From Janibacter cremeus (GTDB lineage Bacteria > Actinomycetota > Actinomycetes > Actinomycetales > Dermatophilaceae): 64,000 nucleotides of DNA. Every line of letters begins with the position of its first letter. The first letter of the stretch is position 1. This document shows positions 15,507 to 23,786 of the stretch, piece after piece. Location: contig NZ_CP115184.1 in NCBI RefSeq assembly GCF_029395675.1, positions 2,046,001 to 2,110,000 of the forward strand. The letters run 5' to 3'. A model generated the notes under the pieces. The model was not told where the DNA came from. It made no database searches and saw only the letters and a program-made list of their open reading frames with translations. The position numbers and the translations under genes are program-made.

Positions 15507-16832
15507 TCAGACGAGCAGCGTGCCCTCGAGGACTCCGGCGCCCCGCAGGTCGCGGTACCAGCGCTCGTTGTCGAACTCCTTGACGAAGCCGTGGCCGCCG
15601 AGCAGCTGGACGCCGCTCGAACCGATCCACGTGGCGTGCCGTGCGACGAGGCTGCGGGCCTGGGCGATCTCGGCGCCCGCGTCCTCGCCGCGGTCGAGGC
15701 GGGAGGCGGCCTTCCACACGACCAGGCGCAGCCCGGCGAGCTCGATGGCGATGTCGGAGACGGTGAAGGCGACGGCCTGGCGGTAACCGATCGGCTCGCC
15801 GAAGGCCTTGCGCTCCTTCACGTACTCGCTGACCTGGTCGAGGACGGCCTGGGAGGTGCCGACGGCTGCTGCAGCCCAGGCGAGCCGGGCGCGCCGGACG
15901 GCGTCCCGGTGGTCCTGGGCGGTCCCGAGCAGGTCGCTCTCGTGCACGCGCACACCCTCGAGGTGCAGGCGGGCGGTCCGCGCTGCGCGCACCCCCATGG
16001 CGGGGGCGTCCTCGACCTGCAGGCCCTCGAGGCCGGAGGTGACGATGACCAGGCGGGACTCGCCCTCGATCTCGGCGGAGACGATGAAGAGCTCGGCCTG
16101 CTCGGCGCCCGGCACGAGTGCCTTGACGCCGTCGAGGACGATCTCACCACCCTCGCGCCGACCCGTGGTCCGCAGGGCGAAGGGGTCGAAGAGCACCTGC
16201 GGCTCCTGGAGGGCCAGGGCGGCGACCGGTGGGTTGTCGCCGGTGAACTCGCTCAGGTAGGTGGCCTGCTGCTCCGCGCTGCCGTAGCTGGCGAGCGCGG
16301 TGGCGACGGCCGAGCGGGCCATGATCGCGGTGGCGATGCCCATGTCCCCACGGGCCAGCTCCTCGAGGACGAGGGCGCCGGTCACGGCGGAGCGCTCCTC
16401 GGCGATGCCCTCGAGCTCGGCCGGGACACCGATGAGGTGCAGACCCATGTCGGCGGCGGCCGCGCGGACCTCGTCCGGGACGGTGCGCTCGGCATCGGCG
16501 GCGGCCGCGGCGGGGCGCACGACCTCCTCGGCGAGCTCACGCGCCACCCCCTGGATCATCTGCTGGTCCTCGGTGGGCGTGAGGTCGAAGGTCTTCCTCG
16601 GCTTCGTCGGGGCCGGGCGAGCCGGGTCCCCGGAGGCCTTCTTCTTCGCGAACGTGCGACCGGCCGCGGTCTGCGCCTTGAAGCCGGTCACGGCACCCTT
16701 GTACAGGTACTTCTCGACGCGGGCCCGCACGTCCTTGTCCTTCAGGCCGGGCAGGGCCCCGGCCTTGGCGATGAGACGCAGGCCGATGCGCTGGCCCTTG
16801 TCGGCCAAGGTCAACGTGTCGCTGGAAGCCAT
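15507..16832 (-). CDS. Acyl-CoA dehydrogenase with N-terminal extension (FadE24-like)
   Basis: 441-residue protein. An approximately 85-residue basic N-terminal extension (MASSDTLTLADKG ... FAKKKASGDPARPAPTKPRK) precedes the acyl-CoA dehydrogenase domain, which starts at DLTPTEDQQMIQGVARELAEEV. It has LVLEELARGDMGIATAIMAR, the beta-domain LALQEPQVLFDPFALRTT and the C-terminal QLLGGHGFVKEFDNERWYRDLRGAGVLEGT. The motif replacing TEPxxGSD is weak (ALQEPQV), so FAD binding may differ. Such proteins pair with a FadE23-type partner, presumably as a hetero-oligomer. ATG 16832 follows AAGGGG. Divergent from pckA. Confidence 0.82.
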   Translation of the reverse strand: MASSDTLTLADKGQRIGLRLIAKAGALPGLKDKDVRARVEKYLYKGAVTGFKAQTAAGRTFAKKKASGDPARPAPTKPRKTFDLTPTEDQQMIQGVARELAEEVVRPAAAAADAERTVPDEVRAAAADMGLHLIGVPAELEGIAEERSAVTGALVLEELARGDMGIATAIMARSAVATALASYGSAEQQATYLSEFTGDNPPVAALALQEPQVLFDPFALRTTGRREGGEIVLDGVKALVPGAEQAELFIVSAEIEGESRLVIVTSGLEGLQVEDAPAMGVRAARTARLHLEGVRVHESDLLGTAQDHRDAVRRARLAWAAAAVGTSQAVLDQVSEYVKERKAFGEPIGYRQAVAFTVSDIAIELAGLRLVVWKAASRLDRGEDAGAEIAQARSLVARHATWIGSSGVQLLGGHGFVKEFDNERWYRDLRGAGVLEGTLLV

Positions 16833-16870
16833 GGACTACCCCTTCGTGGACGGCAAGGCAAAAGTGTTCG

Positions 16871-16907
16871 GTACAGACAGTACCTGCTACAGCAAGTATC
16901 GTATACC
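16871..16907. promoter_or_regulatory. Palindromes in the fadE/pckA divergent region
   Basis: GGTACAGACAGTACC (16871-16885, perfect 5-bp arms) and GTATCGTATAC (16897-16907, 4-bp arms) lie 39-75 bases upstream of the acyl-CoA dehydrogenase ATG, in the 266-bp gap shared with pckA. The local A+T content is higher than around it. They look like repressor (TetR/GntR-type) operators or promoter elements of the fadE unit. Confidence 0.45.
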
Positions 16908-17098
16908 GGTGAGTCACTACGAGTGCGGGTGATCCGCGGCACAGACGGCGTCGGCATTGATTCCCGAGCGCCCGGGTGATCTCACGCACACGGGGCCAGT
17001 CGCACCCGGCCCGATCCCTTCTACTGGCGGTAACCTGCCCGCAGCGGGAGCCCGAGAGGGAGCACCCGACACCAGAGCACGTGAGAGGGATACAGAGC

Positions 17099-18940
17099 AT
17101 GGTCGACGTCGACGCCGCGCTGGATGCGTCAGGCCTCACTAACGAGGCGGTCCGCGAGTACGTGAAGCACTGGGCGGAGATCACCCAGCCGGATCGGATC
17201 GAGGTGATCGGCACCGAGGACGACGATCGACTCATCCAGGAGTGCCTCGACTCCGGCGAGTTCCTCCCCGCCGGCGAAGGTCGCTACTACTCCCGCTCCT
17301 ACTCCAAGGACACCGCCCGCTCCGAGGAGCGCACCATCGTCGCGACCAACGACGAGAAGGACAAGGGCGTCTACAACAACTGGCGCCCCGCCTCCGAGAT
17401 GAAGGAGAAGCTGACCGAGCTGATGCGCGGTCAGTCCAAGGGCAAGACCATGTACGTGCTGCCCTACCTGATGTCGCCGCGGAACAATGAGCTGGCCCAG
17501 TGGGCCACGGGCGTCGAGCTCACCGACAGCCGGCCGGTCGTGCTGCACATGATGCGCATGTCCCGGGTGGGCGTGGAGCACGTCAACGACCTGCCGCAGC
17601 AGGACAACTTCGTGCGCGCCGTGCACGTCACCGGCGACCTGGAGAACCTCGGCCAGGGCACCGCGGACGACAAGCGCTACTTCGTCACCGTCGCCGACGA
17701 GCGGATGATCCTGCACTTCGGCTCCTCCTACGGCGGCAACGCCCTCCTCGGCAAGATCGCCCACGGCCTGCGCCAGGGCGCCTACGACGGCTGGGCCACC
17801 AAGAAGTTCCTCGCCGAGCAGTACATGCTCATCGGCATCACCGACAAGGAGACCGGCAAGCGATACCACATCACTGGTGGCTTCCCGAGCGCCTCGGGCA
17901 AGACCAACCTCGCGATGATGCTGCCGCCGGACGCGATGGGTGACCGGTACCAGGTCGACTTCTACGGCGACGACATCGCGTGGCTGTGGGTCGACGAGAA
18001 GACCGGCAAGCTCATGGGGATGAACCCGGAGTACGGCGTCTTCGGTGTCGCCAAGGACACCAACGAGAAGACGAACCCGACGGCGCTGCGGTCCACCGAC
18101 CCGGGCACGAAGGTCATCTTCACCAACGTCGCCTACAACCCGAAGCTCCAGGAGGTCTGGTGGGAGGGCCGCACGCCCGAGCCGCCGGCCGACGTGGACG
18201 GGTGGCTGGACTGGAAGGGCGAGCCGATCGCCGACCGCGAGCCGGGCGACGACTCCCCCTGGGCACACCCGAACAGCCGCTTCACCACGACGCTGGCCAA
18301 CGTGCCGAACGCCGCTCCGGACTTCGACGAACCGGCCGGCGTGCCGATCGACGCGATCATCTTCGGTGGCCGCACGCGTGACCGCGAGCCGCTGATCCGT
18401 GCGATCGAGGACGTCGCCGAGGGCGTGTACGACGGCCTGACGCTGGGCGCGGAGGCGACCTTCGCCGCCGAGGGCGTCGAGGGTCAGCTGCGCTACGACC
18501 CGATGTCGAACCGGCCGTTCATGGCCTACGGCGAAGGTGACTACGCGCAGCACTACCTCGACATCCTCAGCCAGGTGAAGGACAAGCCGCTCTTCGCGCA
18601 CGTCAACTGGTTCCAGCGCGACCCGGAGGACGGGCACTACGTGTGGCCCGGCTTCCGTGAGAACCTGCGCCCGCTGCTGTGGCTCATGCGCCTGAAGGAC
18701 GGCGAGGTCACCGGCCGCCGGACGGCCGTCGGCATCCTCCCGACCGAGGACGAGCTGGACCTCGAGGGGCTCGACCTGCCGCAGGCCGACCTCGACCGGA
18801 TCCTGTCCATCGACGTGCCGCGCTGGCAGCAGGAGATGGGCTTCCGCGAGGAGCACCTCAAGCAGTTCGACCGGCTGCCGGAGGAGATCTGGCAGGCCCA
18901 CCGCCGGGTCGCCAAGGCCCTGGACAACGAGCAGGCCTGA
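17099..18940 (+). CDS. pckA: PEP carboxykinase (GTP), divergent active site
   Basis: 613-residue homologue of GTP-dependent PEP carboxykinase (oxaloacetate + GTP to PEP + CO2 + GDP). Retained features include ARSEERT, GVELTDSRPVVLHMM, SSYGGNALLGK, P-loop FPSASGKTN, GDDIAW, GVPIDAIIFGGR and HVNWFQRDPEDGHYVWPGF. Compared with the rat enzyme (from memory), three conserved positions differ: Mn ligand Lys244 is Ile220, Mn ligand His264 is Gln241, and the reactive Cys288 of the P-loop is Ser266; Asp311 is kept as Asp292. ATG 17099 was chosen with AGAGGGA about ten bases upstream. The mRNA ends at the 18951-18987 hairpin. Confidence 0.85.
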   Translation: MVDVDAALDASGLTNEAVREYVKHWAEITQPDRIEVIGTEDDDRLIQECLDSGEFLPAGEGRYYSRSYSKDTARSEERTIVATNDEKDKGVYNNWRPASEMKEKLTELMRGQSKGKTMYVLPYLMSPRNNELAQWATGVELTDSRPVVLHMMRMSRVGVEHVNDLPQQDNFVRAVHVTGDLENLGQGTADDKRYFVTVADERMILHFGSSYGGNALLGKIAHGLRQGAYDGWATKKFLAEQYMLIGITDKETGKRYHITGGFPSASGKTNLAMMLPPDAMGDRYQVDFYGDDIAWLWVDEKTGKLMGMNPEYGVFGVAKDTNEKTNPTALRSTDPGTKVIFTNVAYNPKLQEVWWEGRTPEPPADVDGWLDWKGEPIADREPGDDSPWAHPNSRFTTTLANVPNAAPDFDEPAGVPIDAIIFGGRTRDREPLIRAIEDVAEGVYDGLTLGAEATFAAEGVEGQLRYDPMSNRPFMAYGEGDYAQHYLDILSQVKDKPLFAHVNWFQRDPEDGHYVWPGFRENLRPLLWLMRLKDGEVTGRRTAVGILPTEDELDLEGLDLPQADLDRILSIDVPRWQQEMGFREEHLKQFDRLPEEIWQAHRRVAKALDNEQA

Positions 18941-18950
18941 TCCGCAGCAC

Positions 18951-18987
18951 GAGGCCCCGCTCCCCTGAGGAAGGGGGGCGGGGCCTC
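18951..18987 (+). terminator. pckA terminator
   Basis: GAGGCCCCGCTCCCC pairs with GGGGGGCGGGGCCTC (15 bp, one G-T) around TGAGGAA, followed by TTCG. It begins ten bases after the pckA stop. Confidence 0.85.
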
Positions 18988-19283
18988 TTCGTGGTCACGC
19001 GCACCAGAAGGCGACTACTCCGACTGCTGTCGAGAGTTGACGACCGCACTTCCGTCGATTGAACGCAATTCGCGACGTCAAGGCGGAGGGCGGAGGGGGC
19101 CAGGCCTTTACACTCTGAGGAACGTCGAAGCCACCACATATACTGCGAACAGTTTAGCCTTTCGACCAACGACCCCAACTTCGCGCCGACAGAGCAGTCC
19201 ATCACGCCGAGCCGCCAAGGACATACGCAACTTTCCACTAATAGTTCACGCACAGTCAATCAGCAATCCTGGAGTGCAGATGG
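18988..19283. other. Left edge of low-GC island, no gene seen
   Basis: About 296 bases in which base composition drops abruptly from the surrounding high GC to a mixed, A/T-richer sequence. No convincing ORF, tRNA or integrase fragment is visible. A mini-ORF of eight codons (ATG 19280, GGAG five bases upstream) runs into the next gene but is not claimed as real. No copy of the nearby tRNA-Arg 3' end was found here. Confidence 0.6.
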
Positions 19284-21653
19284 GTGAGAGCCATGAACGA
19301 CTTTGACCACGAGGATCAAGCAGAAAGCACCCCTCTGCCCCTGCTCCAGTTCAGCGGCATAGTGCACTTGCTTCAAGACTGCATAGTTCGAGATAACTAC
19401 CGAGTCCCGCATTCTCTCGTCGCGCCAATCGCACTCTCGCAGGCCGGCAACGACCTGTTGGACGTCTTTCTGTCAAGGAACAGAAAGTTTCGCCCCAACG
19501 AGGCAAAGTTGGCCATCGCCCTTGAATTTGGCGGTGGCGATAAGGTATTCGTTGCTCATGACACGGATGTGACCTCGCTTCGAACCGCTATCGGAGCTGA
19601 AATTCTTTCTGGGCGCATCCAGTTTCCCTACATTTTTGGGAGAACTCTGCACGATAAAGTCGTGGAAGAATTCCCGGGAAAGGCGCACCTCAACCTAAAG
19701 GAGACGTTGACAGCGCTCAAGGGGCAATATTTCGGCGTGTTTCAGTACTCAGACACCGTCGTGGGGCCGTTCGGCTGCTTTCAGTCGCGTCAAGCACGCT
19801 CCCTTTCATCACCTCCCCGATTTCCCGGATACCTCTGCCCAGACGAGCGGTGCCGCAAGGTCCATTGGACGCGACTATCAAGCTCGAACTCCTCTCAGAT
19901 CGTTCGAGCCCGCGCCGAGGTTGCGCGACTTATCACTAGTCGCGGAACCAACCATTCGATGTCGCCTGCAAAATTTAGAGAGGATCTTGCTGTCCATCTA
20001 GGCCGATTCGATCCGGAAGACGCCAGTGGCCTGATTGACCTTGCAACGGACAGTCTTTCCAATAGCGAGCTTCAACACGTCGTCTCGAACTGCATTCGGT
20101 TCCACCTATCCGAGCAAGGGGGCCGCTCCACATTGCAGCGCACCTTCTCAATAGTCGTTGGCGATCCGGATCTAACAACTCAGGGCCTCGATGAGGCTCA
20201 GCTCGTTTCTCTTCTTCTCTACTTCAGGGATCGAGAAATAATCCGCGCCATCGACTTTTCTGTAGAGAACGGGGATATCGAGTTGGCCTCCGGGGAAATT
20301 CGGGAAGCTCGTGTCCAACGGTTTCCCACGCAGCCAGGAGCCACCGCACAGATCGGGGAACTTGGTTTCCGCATGGCCACGTCGGGGACTAGGCCCTCAA
20401 GCGCCCCACATAGACTCGCAAACATGTTTCGCTGTGTCGCAGAGACAGTCGGGGTGGATATCAGTGAGATCGCGTACGGACTGGAACTTCCCGAAGATGC
20501 TACCGTGGAAGACGTTGCTTCCTTCGCCTACACCAAAGCTGAAGACCCAAAGGTAATCGATCGCGGACTGCTTTCGACTAGGGCTTCCGCCAGCGCCTCC
20601 AGTGATCACCTCGGACTGACCCAACAGCCAGCCTCCAGGGAGGAAATGCAAAGAAGAATTCGTTGGCGTCTAGGCTTCAGTCAAGAAAACTCTCCGAACC
20701 GAGCCATAGGAAAATCTCGGTTGACCCTTCGTCAGCTTGACGATTTGGTTTCTGGCGATGGCGATGAAGATGCAATCAGGGGAGCGATCGCCAACTGTTT
20801 TGTGGCAATGGAAGAACTCCTGCTAACTTCCCTAAAATTCTCGACATGGGCACTCACGGTTGACCATTATCTAGAAACGCCGCCCTTTGGGTATCTTCCA
20901 CATGCTGAATCCTTCAATCTTGACGAGTTTCTCGATGTTACAGGAAAAAACGGATCGGCACCGATCTGGAGTCGTCAGGGGAAACCTACTCTGTCTGAGC
21001 TTGGCACCGCTTACGGTCGCCTCTCAAAAAAATTGCGTAATCTCAAGGCAGAGGATCATCGGCGACCTACGTCCCAATTTCCTGGCAACGCAACTCACGC
21101 CGGAAGGCCCTTCTATTTCCCTCATTTTAGGCCCTTCCTGAATCTCGACCAGAAAGGTCGAGATAAAGTATCAGAGGCACTCCACACGGCAGCGCGCATC
21201 GCTTCGCTTCCTGAAGTATTGGGAGTCCGCAATTCCGGCCTCCACGGGAACAACCCCTTTCCAGAATATGGGCAACTCGCGCAGTGCATCGAAGCGCTCA
21301 CGGAACTACTCCGCACTCTTGATGAGTCCGGCCTCTCTCCGAAAGCATTCGCTCGGCGCGGCTCGTCGTCCGATAGCATGGGGAGGAAGAACCTAGACTT
21401 CGACGGCAAAAGCACGACCACCGTAGTCCCGGTAGGAACTTGGACCTCTGCCGCTAAACTGCCCAGCGACAGACAGCAGCTCGTCATTCTGCCGTGGGCA
21501 ACAATGGGAGAAGTCGGCCCCCTGCGCTTCGCGATCCTTCCCCACCGAGGCTCCGAGTCGTTCTGGGAAGGCTGGCCAACGAAGATCGAGTCAACTGAGG
21601 CTTTCGAGGGGCATATCTCAAACATGGAGGACGAGTCCGATTTAGCTAGCTAG
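19284..21653 (+). CDS. Orphan 789-aa protein with C-terminal HEPN-like RNxxxH motif
   Basis: I do not recognise a named family. The 789-residue product lacks a signal peptide and membrane helices. Near residue 185 it has GYLCPDERCRKVHW, a possible metal or structural knuckle (CxxxxC). From about residue 530 a helical part begins (AIANCFVAMEELLLTSLKF), and near residue 649 comes RNSGLH, an exact RNxxxH, followed by a helix (QLAQCIEALTELLRTL). This layout resembles HEPN ribonuclease domains of abortive-infection and toxin proteins. The gene's GC and codon use (many A/T third positions) differ sharply from its neighbours, and it stands alone beside an IS and a tRNA: signs of transfer. GTG 19284 has GGAG nine bases upstream; ATG 19293 is the alternative. 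Confidence 0.7.
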   Translation: MRAMNDFDHEDQAESTPLPLLQFSGIVHLLQDCIVRDNYRVPHSLVAPIALSQAGNDLLDVFLSRNRKFRPNEAKLAIALEFGGGDKVFVAHDTDVTSLRTAIGAEILSGRIQFPYIFGRTLHDKVVEEFPGKAHLNLKETLTALKGQYFGVFQYSDTVVGPFGCFQSRQARSLSSPPRFPGYLCPDERCRKVHWTRLSSSNSSQIVRARAEVARLITSRGTNHSMSPAKFREDLAVHLGRFDPEDASGLIDLATDSLSNSELQHVVSNCIRFHLSEQGGRSTLQRTFSIVVGDPDLTTQGLDEAQLVSLLLYFRDREIIRAIDFSVENGDIELASGEIREARVQRFPTQPGATAQIGELGFRMATSGTRPSSAPHRLANMFRCVAETVGVDISEIAYGLELPEDATVEDVASFAYTKAEDPKVIDRGLLSTRASASASSDHLGLTQQPASREEMQRRIRWRLGFSQENSPNRAIGKSRLTLRQLDDLVSGDGDEDAIRGAIANCFVAMEELLLTSLKFSTWALTVDHYLETPPFGYLPHAESFNLDEFLDVTGKNGSAPIWSRQGKPTLSELGTAYGRLSKKLRNLKAEDHRRPTSQFPGNATHAGRPFYFPHFRPFLNLDQKGRDKVSEALHTAARIASLPEVLGVRNSGLHGNNPFPEYGQLAQCIEALTELLRTLDESGLSPKAFARRGSSSDSMGRKNLDFDGKSTTTVVPVGTWTSAAKLPSDRQQLVILPWATMGEVGPLRFAILPHRGSESFWEGWPTKIESTEAFEGHISNMEDESDLAS

Positions 21654-22014
21654 TCACCTCTCGGAGTGCCGAACCTGCCCGGAGGCTGGCATCTGGTTGG
21701 ATCCGACTCCATTTCGGCTTGGCCCCAGGGTCGCGACCGGTATGAGTGGACGGCGTCCCCGAGGTGTACCAGCTGCAGTTTGACCGGATGCCCGATGAGA
21801 ACCGGTATGCCCACTATCTGGTCACCACGAACCTAGCGTCCGAGCAGGCCCGATCCGCCGCCGACACCACGAGGCCCTGCACCCCTGACGACGAGGGCAG
21901 GGCCTCGTCGTCGTCGCGTGCGGGGTCTAAGTATTTCGGTGAGTCAGGAGCCTCGTGATACCTCGGCCGGGCAGCGTGCACTGGGAGACCTCTAACGAGC
22001 GTTGCGACGGCTGC
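21654..22014. other. Gene-poor gap with remnant reading frame and hairpin
   Basis: This 361-base gap between the orphan gene and the IS holds no complete gene I can support. An open stretch around 21746-21860 reads ...VYQLQFDRMPDENRYAHYLVTTN..., which looks like the tail of a lost gene; family unrecognised. A hairpin at 21870-21907 (CGAGGCCCTGC / GCAGGGCCTCG) resembles the pckA terminator in sequence. GC content returns to the genome norm here, marking the right edge of the island. Confidence 0.5.
21870..21907. terminator. Hairpin terminator at island right edge
   Basis: CGAGGCCCTGC (21870-21880) pairs perfectly with GCAGGGCCTCG (21897-21907). The flank CACGAGGCCC.GC.CCCCTGA is shared with the terminator at 18951, so the two may be related copies flanking the island or simply members of a common terminator type. 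Confidence 0.6.
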
Positions 22015-22022
22015 GGTTTCGT

Positions 22023-23444
22023 GGCTCTTCACAGATGAGGGTGTGGAAGTCGGCGGCGCGTCGGTGCCGAGGTAGGCGTCGGGGCCTTCCGAAGATGGAG
22101 GTTCTCACGCCACCCATCTGGAAGACCTCGACGTGCCTGACGCTACCTTCACCAGTCCTGACCTGACGACCTTCACTCGTCTGGACGAGCTCGGGTTGGA
22201 GGTGACCGGGCAGCGCCTCGAACCCGACCGCGCGGTGCTGGCCTGCCGCGTGCTCGAACCCGACGCGTGGTGCCGCCGATGCGGTTGCGAAGGCGTCCCT
22301 CGCGACACCGTCGTCCGCGAGCTGGCGCACGAACCGCTGGGCTGGCGACCGACCACGCTGGCGGTGACCGTCTGCCGCTACCAGTGCACCGGATGCGGCC
22401 ACGTCTGGCGCCAGGACACCACTGCAGCGGCTGAACCAAGGGCGAAGCTCTCCCGCCGCGGGCTGCGGTGGGCCCTGACCGGGATCGTCTGCCAACACCT
22501 GTCCATCGCCCGCGTCGCCGCCGGGCTCGGGGTCGCCTGGAACACCGCCAACGACGCCGTCCTGGCCGAGGGCAAGCCAGTCCTGATCGACGATGTCGGC
22601 CAGTTCGACGGCGTCGCGGTCGTCGGCGTCGACGAGCACGTCTGGAGGCACACCCGCCACGGCGACAAGTACGTCACCGTCATCATCGACCTCACCCCGA
22701 TCCGCGACGGCAGCGGCCCGGCACGACTGCTGGACATGATCGAGGGCTGCTCCAAGGCAGCGTTCAAGGACTGGCTCGCCGAGCGTTCCGACGCGTGGCG
22801 TGAGCAGGTCGAGGTGGTGTCCCTGGACGGCTTCGCCGGGTTCAAGTCCGCCACCAGCGAGGAACTGCCGGAGCCGACCGTGGTCATGGATCCTTTCCAC
22901 GTCGTGCACCTGGGCGGTGACGCCTTCGACTCCTGTCGTCGTCGCATCCAGCAAGCCACCCGCGGTCACCGGGGCCGCAAGGGCGATCCGCTCTATCGCG
23001 CCCGGCGCGCGCTGCACACCGGAACGAGTCTGCTGACCGAGAGACAGGCCGCACGCCTGGATGACCTCTTCGCCGACGAGAAGCGCCTTCCGGTCGAAGT
23101 CACAAGGGACATCTATCAGCGCATGATCGCCGCCTACCGCGCATCCGATCGCGCCCACGGGCGGAAGGTCATGAGCGAGCTGATCGCCTCCCTGGCCCGT
23201 GGCGTCCCCGACAGCCTGAGTGAGGTCGTCACCCTGGGCCGTACCCTCAACCGGCGCGCCGTCGACGTACTCGCCTACTTCGACCGGCCCGGCACGAGCA
23301 ATGGCCCCACAGAGGCGATCAACGGCCGACTGGAGCACCTGCGCGGCCTCGCGCTGGGCTTCCGAAATCACCAACTACATCGCTCGGTCCCTGCTCGAAG
23401 CCGGCGGATTCAGACCCCAACCACACCCTCGTTTGTGAAGAGCC
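22023..23444 (+). mobile_element. ISL3-family insertion sequence, complete ends
   Basis: 1422-bp element. The left end GGCTCTTCACAGATGAGGGT (from 22023) and the inverted right end (reading GGCTCTTCACAAACGAGGGT from 23444) match at 22 of 24 positions. Both sides are flanked by the same 8-bp target duplication GGTTTCGT (22015-22022 and 23445-23452). The 8-bp duplication, the GGCTCTTC terminus and a single transposase gene are typical of ISL3. The intact duplication means insertion was fairly recent and in place. The single transposase gene is frameshifted near its 3' end. Confidence 0.93.
22133..23438 (+). pseudogene. ISL3 transposase, frameshifted near C-terminus
   Basis: DDE-type ISL3 transposase. 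An N-terminal zinc-binding region has CRRCGCEG and CTGCGH; the DDE domain has VVGVDEHVW, VVSLDGFAGF, MDPFHVVHL and, near the end, NGPTEAINGRLEHLRGLALGFRN. At 23361-23372 the frame changes: the expected tail (ITNYIARSLLEAGGFRPQPH, stop 23436-23438) is in another frame, best explained by loss of two bases (an AT) in CGAAATCACC. The unshifted frame instead runs out of the IS to 23656 with an unrelated tail. GTG start 22133. The catalytic residues precede the shift, so residual activity cannot be excluded, but it is probably defective. Confidence 0.82.
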
Positions 23445-23559
23445 GGTTTCGTCCGCCCGTGCTGCGAGGGCGCCCCCTGCCCGATCCCGTGAGCCGGTGG
23501 GCCAGCGCCTCGCGGCCGCCCAACCGCTCGGCGCCCCACTGCCGGACCGGCAGAACAAA

Positions 23560-23592
23560 ACAGCCCGACCGCGTTTTCGCTGGTCGGGCTGT
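23560..23592 (-). terminator. tRNA-Arg terminator
   Basis: ACAGCCCGACC and GGTCGGGCTGT form an 11-bp perfect stem around GCGTTTTCGCT; on the minus strand it is followed by a T-rich tract (TTTGTT). It lies 22 bases past the tRNA 3' end. Confidence 0.85.
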
Positions 23593-23614
23593 TCGTTTCT
23601 GTCTCAACACAGAG

Positions 23615-23687
23615 CGCGCCCGTAGGGATTCGAACCCCAAACCTTCTGATCCGTAGTCAGATGCTCTATCCGTTGAGCTACGGGCGC
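23615..23687 (-). tRNA. tRNA-Arg(ACG)
   Basis: Complete cloverleaf on the minus strand. Acceptor GCGCCCG/CGGGCGC, D-arm AGCTCAACGGATAGAGC, anticodon stem TCTGA/TCAGA with loop CTACGGA (anticodon ACG, read as ICG), T-arm GGGG-TTCGAAT-CCCT and discriminator G. CCA is not encoded. Its 3' end faces the IS and the low-GC island, the usual side for integrative elements, although no integrase or att repeat is seen. Confidence 0.95.
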
Positions 23688-23786
23688 TCGCTGCCGAACT
23701 CGGCCGGCAACACGGATGGACAATACCGGCTCGGGTGCCGAGGACGAAATCGAGCCCTCCCGGGCGTCGGACGGCATACTCAGACG

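Noticed and set aside
19280..19306. Eight-codon leader peptide (ATG 19280) overlapping the orphan gene
   Set aside because: It has a fair GGAG but no attenuator, stall motif or conservation evidence; likely chance.
21746..21958. 70-codon plus-strand ORF as a gene
   Set aside because: No ribosome site or family, runs through a terminator hairpin; treated as a remnant.
18988..23615. Prophage or integrative element at tRNA-Arg
   Set aside because: No integrase, phage gene or duplicated tRNA 3' end found; only the hot-spot idea is kept.
23439..23656. C-terminal extension of the transposase frame past the IS end
   Set aside because: The sequence beyond 23444 is chromosomal flank and tRNA; the true tail is in another frame.
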